DNA from: Paracoccus sp. S1E-3
GTDB lineage: Bacteria > Pseudomonadota > Alphaproteobacteria > Rhodobacterales > Rhodobacteraceae
Assembly: GCF_013868135.1 (NCBI RefSeq)
Contig: NZ_JACEMU010000009.1
Location: 2,501-66,500 of the forward strand
Reading direction: 5' to 3'
Length of the DNA stretch: 64,000 nucleotides
A program made the position numbers and the translations under genes. Below, one piece after another: positions 60,023 to 64,000 of the stretch. The notes under the pieces are model-generated. The model did no database searches. It was not told where the DNA came from and saw only the letters and a program-made list of their open reading frames with translations. Each line of letters opens with the position of its first letter. The stretch's first letter is position 1.

Positions 60023-60118
60023 CGGCTTGCCTCCTCCGGTCACGGCATTCCTGTCGATATGGCCCCCGATGGCGCGGATCACAAATCCCCGGCGGCGATT
60101 GACTCACGGCCTGAACGG

Positions 60119-60133
60119 GAACAAAAGTGGAAC
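60119..60133. promoter_or_regulatory. LexA (SOS) box, GAAC-N7-GAAC
   Basis: GAACAAAAGTGGAAC at 60119-60133 is an exact direct-repeat SOS box of the alphaproteobacterial LexA type (GTTC-N7-GTTC read on the other strand). It lies 43 bases before the imuA start and 97 bases before the SRAP gene start, so one operator may control both. Confidence 0.85.
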
Positions 60134-60175
60134 ATACTGCCTTGAGTCCCACCCCTACAGGAGCCCGACACTGCC

Positions 60176-60931
60176 ATGTCTGCGCCTCGTTCAGATCCGG
60201 CTCTCGTGGCGCTGCGGCAGCGGATCGCGGCGATCGAGGGCGATCACGGCCCGCCCTCGGCGGTGCTGCCCTTCGGTTTGGCCGAGCTTGATCGCCGCCT
60301 GCCCAAGGGCGGGCTCGCGCTTGGCTGCCTGCACGAGGTCGCGGGCGGCGGCAACGGCGCCACCGATGGGGCAGCAGCGGCCTGCTTTGCCGCCGGGATC
60401 ACCGCGCGCCTGCCGGGGCAGGTGCTCTGGTGTGTGACGCAGGCCGATCTGTTCGCGCCGGGGCTGGAACAGGCCGGGCTGCCGCCGGGCCGGGTGATTC
60501 ATGTCGAGGCGGGCGATGATACGGCGGTGCTGGCCTGCATGGAGGAGGGGCTGCGCCATGGCAGTCTGGCCGCCGTGGTCGCGGATGTGGCGCGGCTGTC
60601 GATGACCGCCTCGCGCCGGCTGCATCTGGCGGCCAAGACCGCTGGCACCACCGGCATCGCCCTGCGCCGCTGGCGCAGGCAGGCGGACGCCAGCGATTTT
60701 GGCCAGCCGACCGCGGCGATGACGCGCTGGCGGGTCTCAGTGCTGCCGTCCTCGCCCTTGCCTGTGCCGGGGCTGGGCCGGGCGCGCTGGCTGGTGGAAC
60801 TGCTGCGCGCGCGGGCCGGGGAGTCGTTCGATCTGGAGCTGGAGGCATGTGATGGCACGGGTCATCTCGGTCTTCCTGCCGATGTGGCCGGTGGACCGGC
60901 TGCGGCGGCAGGACGGCACGCCTTCGGATAG
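60176..60931 (+). CDS. imuA: ImuA mutasome protein
   Basis: A 251-residue RecA-related protein. The opening region ALVALRQRIAAIEG, then FGLAELDRRLPKGGLALGCL and HEVAGGGNGATDG, is typical of ImuA; the P-loop is degenerate. ImuA bridges RecA to ImuB and DnaE2 for damage-induced mutagenesis. The ATG has AGGAG upstream. The 3' end overlaps imuB by 80 bases, so the two should be translated in concert. Confidence 0.92.
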   Translation: MSAPRSDPALVALRQRIAAIEGDHGPPSAVLPFGLAELDRRLPKGGLALGCLHEVAGGGNGATDGAAAACFAAGITARLPGQVLWCVTQADLFAPGLEQAGLPPGRVIHVEAGDDTAVLACMEEGLRHGSLAAVVADVARLSMTASRRLHLAAKTAGTTGIALRRWRRQADASDFGQPTAAMTRWRVSVLPSSPLPVPGLGRARWLVELLRARAGESFDLELEACDGTGHLGLPADVAGGPAAAAGRHAFG

Positions 60932-62321
60932 GCCACTGGTTCTGGCAGGACGCATCGGTAGTCGCCGCGTGGTAACGGCGGTGGATGCGCTGGCCGCAGG
61001 GGTTGGCCTGCGGCCCGGCATGCCGGTCAGCAAGGCGCAGGCGCTGGTGCCGGATCTGCGGATCGCGCCTGCGAATGTGGCCGAGGATCTGGCGAGCCTC
61101 GAGCGGCTGGCCTTCTGGATCCTGCAGCGCATCGCGCCCATCGTCGCGGTCGATCCGCCGGACGGGATCGTCATCGACGCGACCGGTGCCGCGCATCTGC
61201 ATGGCGGCGAAGACCCGATGCTGGAGGCGCTGACCGGCCGGCTTGCGCTGTCGGGTGTGACCGCGCGCGCGGCGGTGGCCGGAACCTGGGGCGCGGCGCA
61301 TGCGCTGGCGCGGTTCGGTGGCGATCTGGAAAATATGCCGCCCGAGGCGCTGCGGCTGCCCGCCGCCACCGTGGCCGGTCTGCGCGACATGGGCTTTGGC
61401 CGCATCGGCGATCTCCTGGCGCAGCCACGCGCGCCGCTGACCCGCCGCTTTGGCCCCGAGCTGATCCGCCGCATCGACCAGATGTTTGGCGATGTGCCGG
61501 AACCGATCGATGCCCTACGGCCTGCAGACCTGATCGAGACCCGCCGCGCCTTTGCCGAACCCATTGCCGCGCCCGAGACCATCGCGCGCTATATCGCCAA
61601 GCTGGTAGCGGCACTTTGCGCGCAGCTGGAAGCGCAGGGCCTTGGCGCCCGCAGGTTGGATCTGATCTGCCACCGCACCGACCGCGAGATGCAGACCGTG
61701 CGCGTGGGCCTTGCCGTGGCGCAACGCGATCCGGCCCGCCTGACCCGGCTGCTTTGCGACAAGATCCCCACCATCGCGCCGGGCTTCGGCATCGAGATCA
61801 TGACGCTCGCCGCACCCATCACCGAGCCCTTGGCGGCGCGCCAGACCAGCACGCTTGCGCCCGAGGCACCGGATCTGTCCGGTCTGATCGACATTCTGGC
61901 CAATCGCGTCGGCGCGCAGGCGATCTACCGCTTCGCGCCCGTTGACAGCGATGTGCCCGAACGGTCCAGCCGCCGGATTTCCGCCCTGGCCGAGGATAGC
62001 GGTGCGGGTTGGCCGCATCACTGGCCGCGCCCGTCGCGCCTGCTGCCGCGCCCCGAACCCATCGACACTATGGCGCTGCTGCCCGACCAGCCGCCGGTCT
62101 GGATTGCCTGGCGCGGCGTGCGCCGCCGTATCGCCCGCGCTGATGGCCCGGAACGCATCTTCGGCGAATGGTGGACCCGCGAGGCTGAGCGCATCGCCGT
62201 GCGCGATTACTTCCGCGTCGAGGATGATGCGGGCGAACGGCTGTGGATCTTTCGCGCGGGCGACGGCGAGGACGCCGCCACCGGCTCGCATCGCTGGTTC
62301 CTGCACGGGATCTTTGGATGA
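60852..62321 (+). CDS. imuB: ImuB, inactive Y-family polymerase-like protein
   Basis: A 489-residue ImuB. It starts [20 protein letters not shown] and carries the Y-family palm remnant with [19 protein letters not shown]; catalytic acidic residues of active DinB are not preserved in the usual DxD form. A thumb/little-finger region and a C-terminal domain ([39 protein letters not shown]) follow. ImuB ties DnaE2 to the beta clamp. Its stop overlaps the dnaE2 start by 4 bases. Confidence 0.94.
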   Translation: MARVISVFLPMWPVDRLRRQDGTPSDRPLVLAGRIGSRRVVTAVDALAAGVGLRPGMPVSKAQALVPDLRIAPANVAEDLASLERLAFWILQRIAPIVAVDPPDGIVIDATGAAHLHGGEDPMLEALTGRLALSGVTARAAVAGTWGAAHALARFGGDLENMPPEALRLPAATVAGLRDMGFGRIGDLLAQPRAPLTRRFGPELIRRIDQMFGDVPEPIDALRPADLIETRRAFAEPIAAPETIARYIAKLVAALCAQLEAQGLGARRLDLICHRTDREMQTVRVGLAVAQRDPARLTRLLCDKIPTIAPGFGIEIMTLAAPITEPLAARQTSTLAPEAPDLSGLIDILANRVGAQAIYRFAPVDSDVPERSSRRISALAEDSGAGWPHHWPRPSRLLPRPEPIDTMALLPDQPPVWIAWRGVRRRIARADGPERIFGEWWTREAERIAVRDYFRVEDDAGERLWIFRAGDGEDAATGSHRWFLHGIFG

Positions 62322-64000
62322 GATATGCCGAGCTTCAGGTCACCTCGGATTTTTCCTTCCTGCGCGGGGCATCGGATGCGGAGCATCTGTTCGCCACGGC
62401 GGCCGCCTTGGGGATCGAGGCGCTTGGCGTGGTGGACCGCAATTCCGTCGCGGGGATCGTCCGCGCATGGCAGGCGGCCAAGGCCACAGGGGTGCGGCTG
62501 GTCGCGGGCTGCCGGCTGGATCTGGCATGCGGCATCTCGGTGCTGGTCTATCCGACCGACAAAGCGGCCTGGTCACGCCTCTGTCGTTTGCTGACGCTTG
62601 GCAAATCGCGGGCGGGCAAGGCGGCCTGCCATCTGCACTGGCCGGATCTGGCCGAGCATGCCCAAGGGCTGATCGCCATCCTGATCCCCGACCAGGCCGA
62701 TGACGCTTGCGCCCTGCACCTGCGCCGGTTGCGCGACGTCTTCGGCGACCTCGCCTATCTCGCCTTGACGCTGCGCCGCCGCCCGAACGACCAGCTGCGC
62801 CTGCATGATCTGGCCACGCTGGCCGCCCGCGCCTGTGTGCCCACCGTTGTCACCAATGACGTCCTGTTCCACATCCCCGCGCGCCGCATCCTGCAGGATG
62901 TGGTGACCGCCATCCGCCACAATTGCACCGTCGAGGCGCTTGGCCATCGCCGCGAACGTCACGCCGACCGCTATCTGAAGCCGCCGCAGGAAATGGCCCG
63001 CCTGTTTGAGCGCTATCCCGAGGCGGTTTCCCGCAGCATCGAGATCATGCAGCGCTGCACCTTCGACCTTGGACAGCTTCAATATCAATATCCCGAAGAA
63101 CGCGACGATCCCGCGCTGACCGCGCAGGACACGTTGGCGCGCCTGACATGGGCGGGCGCGGCCGAGCGTTACCCCGAGGGCATCCCGCCCGAGGTGACAC
63201 AGGCGCTGCACCATGAGCTGACCCTGATCGGCCGGCTGCACTATGCGCGCTATTTCCTGACCGTGCACAGCATCGTCCGCTATGCCCGGTCGCAGAATAT
63301 CCTGTGCCAGGGGCGCGGCTCGGCGGCCAACTCGGCCGTCTGCTATGTTCTGGGCATCACCGCCATCGATCCGGGCCGCAATGACCTGCTGTTCGAACGC
63401 TTCGTCAGCGAGGAACGCCGCGAGCCGCCCGATATTGACGTCGATTTCGAACATGAGCGCCGCGAAGAGGTGATCCAGTGGATTTACCAGACCTATGGCC
63501 GCGATCATGCTGCGCTGACCGCCACCGTCATCCGCTATCGCGCCAAGGGGGCTCTGCGCGATGTCGGTAAGGCCATGGGCCTGCCCGAGGATCTGATCAC
63601 CGCGCTGTCTTCGCTGATCTGGGCCTGGTCCGACGAGGGCGTCACCGATGCGCAACTGGCCGAGCTGAACCTGAACCCCGCTGACCGCCGTCTGCGCCTG
63701 ACGCTTGATCTGGCCCGGCAGCTGATGGGCGCGCCGCGGCACCTGTCGCAACATCCGGGCGGCTTTGTGCTGACCCATGACCGGCTGGATGATCTGGTGC
63801 CGATCGAGCCCGCCGCAATGCAGGATCGCCAGATCATCGAATGGGACAAGGATGACATCGACGCGCTGAAGTTCATGAAGGTCGACATTCTGGCGCTTGG
63901 CATGCTGACCTGCATGGCCAAGGGGCTGGCGCTGGTGGCCGCGCACAAGGGCGCGCAATATGACCTCGCCAGCATCCCGGCCGAGGATCCGCGCACCTAT
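62318..64000 (+). CDS. dnaE2: error-prone DNA polymerase III alpha subunit DnaE2 (partial)
   Basis: The first 561 codons of dnaE2; the gene runs off the right edge. It begins [20 protein letters not shown], the start of the PHP domain. Further on come [17 protein letters not shown] and the catalytic aspartates in [16 protein letters not shown], then [20 protein letters not shown]. The reading frame is open throughout. DnaE2 performs translesion synthesis with ImuA and ImuB. ATG overlaps the imuB stop (ATGA). Confidence 0.96.
   Translation, partial: MRYAELQVTSDFSFLRGASDAEHLFATAAALGIEALGVVDRNSVAGIVRAWQAAKATGVRLVAGCRLDLACGISVLVYPTDKAAWSRLCRLLTLGKSRAGKAACHLHWPDLAEHAQGLIAILIPDQADDACALHLRRLRDVFGDLAYLALTLRRRPNDQLRLHDLATLAARACVPTVVTNDVLFHIPARRILQDVVTAIRHNCTVEALGHRRERHADRYLKPPQEMARLFERYPEAVSRSIEIMQRCTFDLGQLQYQYPEERDDPALTAQDTLARLTWAGAAERYPEGIPPEVTQALHHELTLIGRLHYARYFLTVHSIVRYARSQNILCQGRGSAANSAVCYVLGITAIDPGRNDLLFERFVSEERREPPDIDVDFEHERREEVIQWIYQTYGRDHAALTATVIRYRAKGALRDVGKAMGLPEDLITALSSLIWAWSDEGVTDAQLAELNLNPADRRLRLTLDLARQLMGAPRHLSQHPGGFVLTHDRLDDLVPIEPAAMQDRQIIEWDKDDIDALKFMKVDILALGMLTCMAKGLALVAAHKGAQYDLASIPAEDPRTY

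Noticed and set aside
60852-62321. Active Y-family polymerase (DinB)
   Set aside because: The gene order imuA-imuB-dnaE2 and the altered palm motif fit ImuB, which lacks polymerase activity.

Overview
The window reads as a chromosome or large-replicon segment of a GC-rich alphaproteobacterium of the Rhodobacteraceae, Paracoccus-like in character. The evidence is the combination of phage tail proteins related to the Rhodobacter gene transfer agent (GTA), a 23S rRNA with extra stem-loops in helix 9 and near helix 46, and an imuA-imuB-dnaE2 mutasome behind an alphaproteobacterial LexA box (GAAC-N7-GAAC). The genus is an inference.

Layout. 1-3404: end of an rRNA operon (23S, 5S, initiator tRNA-Met, terminator). 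3486-8812: a small island with a Fic-domain protein preceded by four regularly spaced operator-like repeats, a small DNA-binding protein, and a divergent, translationally coupled operon of one large serine recombinase and two ParB/RepB-like proteins. 9036-31742: a nearly uninterrupted leftward phage late operon. Its head module is lambda-type (terminase, gpW-like, portal, S49 protease, decoration, capsid). Its tail module is GTA-like (DUF2460, DUF2163, NlpC/P60, TIM-barrel hub protein, DUF2793 fibre) and a lysis cassette sits inside it. One low-GC GIY-YIG gene is inserted on the opposite strand. 31877-37899: small phage genes, two tandem ParB-domain DNA methyltransferases and a DEDD exonuclease-BRCT protein. 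37992-46308: a complete type I restriction-modification locus (hsdM, hsdS, hsdR) with unusual passengers between hsdS and hsdR, including a NYN-domain protein and a 49-codon piece resembling the start of hsdR. 46375-51129: phage early genes (cytosine methyltransferase overlapped by a second apparently coding frame, a winged-helix protein, VRR-NUC nuclease, an excisionase-like protein) and a tyrosine integrase lacking its catalytic domain. 51524-53208: a second serine recombinase, probably shortened at its 3' end.

53327-59348 is an accessory block of poorly known genes: a 426-residue unknown, a soluble FtsH-like AAA+ metalloprotease, a zinc-ribbon GIY-YIG protein and a ribbon-helix-helix regulator. 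From 59375 to the right edge lies a divergent SOS locus, with a SRAP (YedK) gene on one side and imuA-imuB-dnaE2 on the other of one LexA box; dnaE2 runs off the window.

How it works together: 9036-51129 is best read as one defective or domesticated siphovirus prophage that carries a type I RM system, three further DNA methyltransferases and several possible defence or moron genes. Serine recombinase genes lie just outside both ends. No clear CI-type repressor, CRISPR array or insertion sequence was seen.
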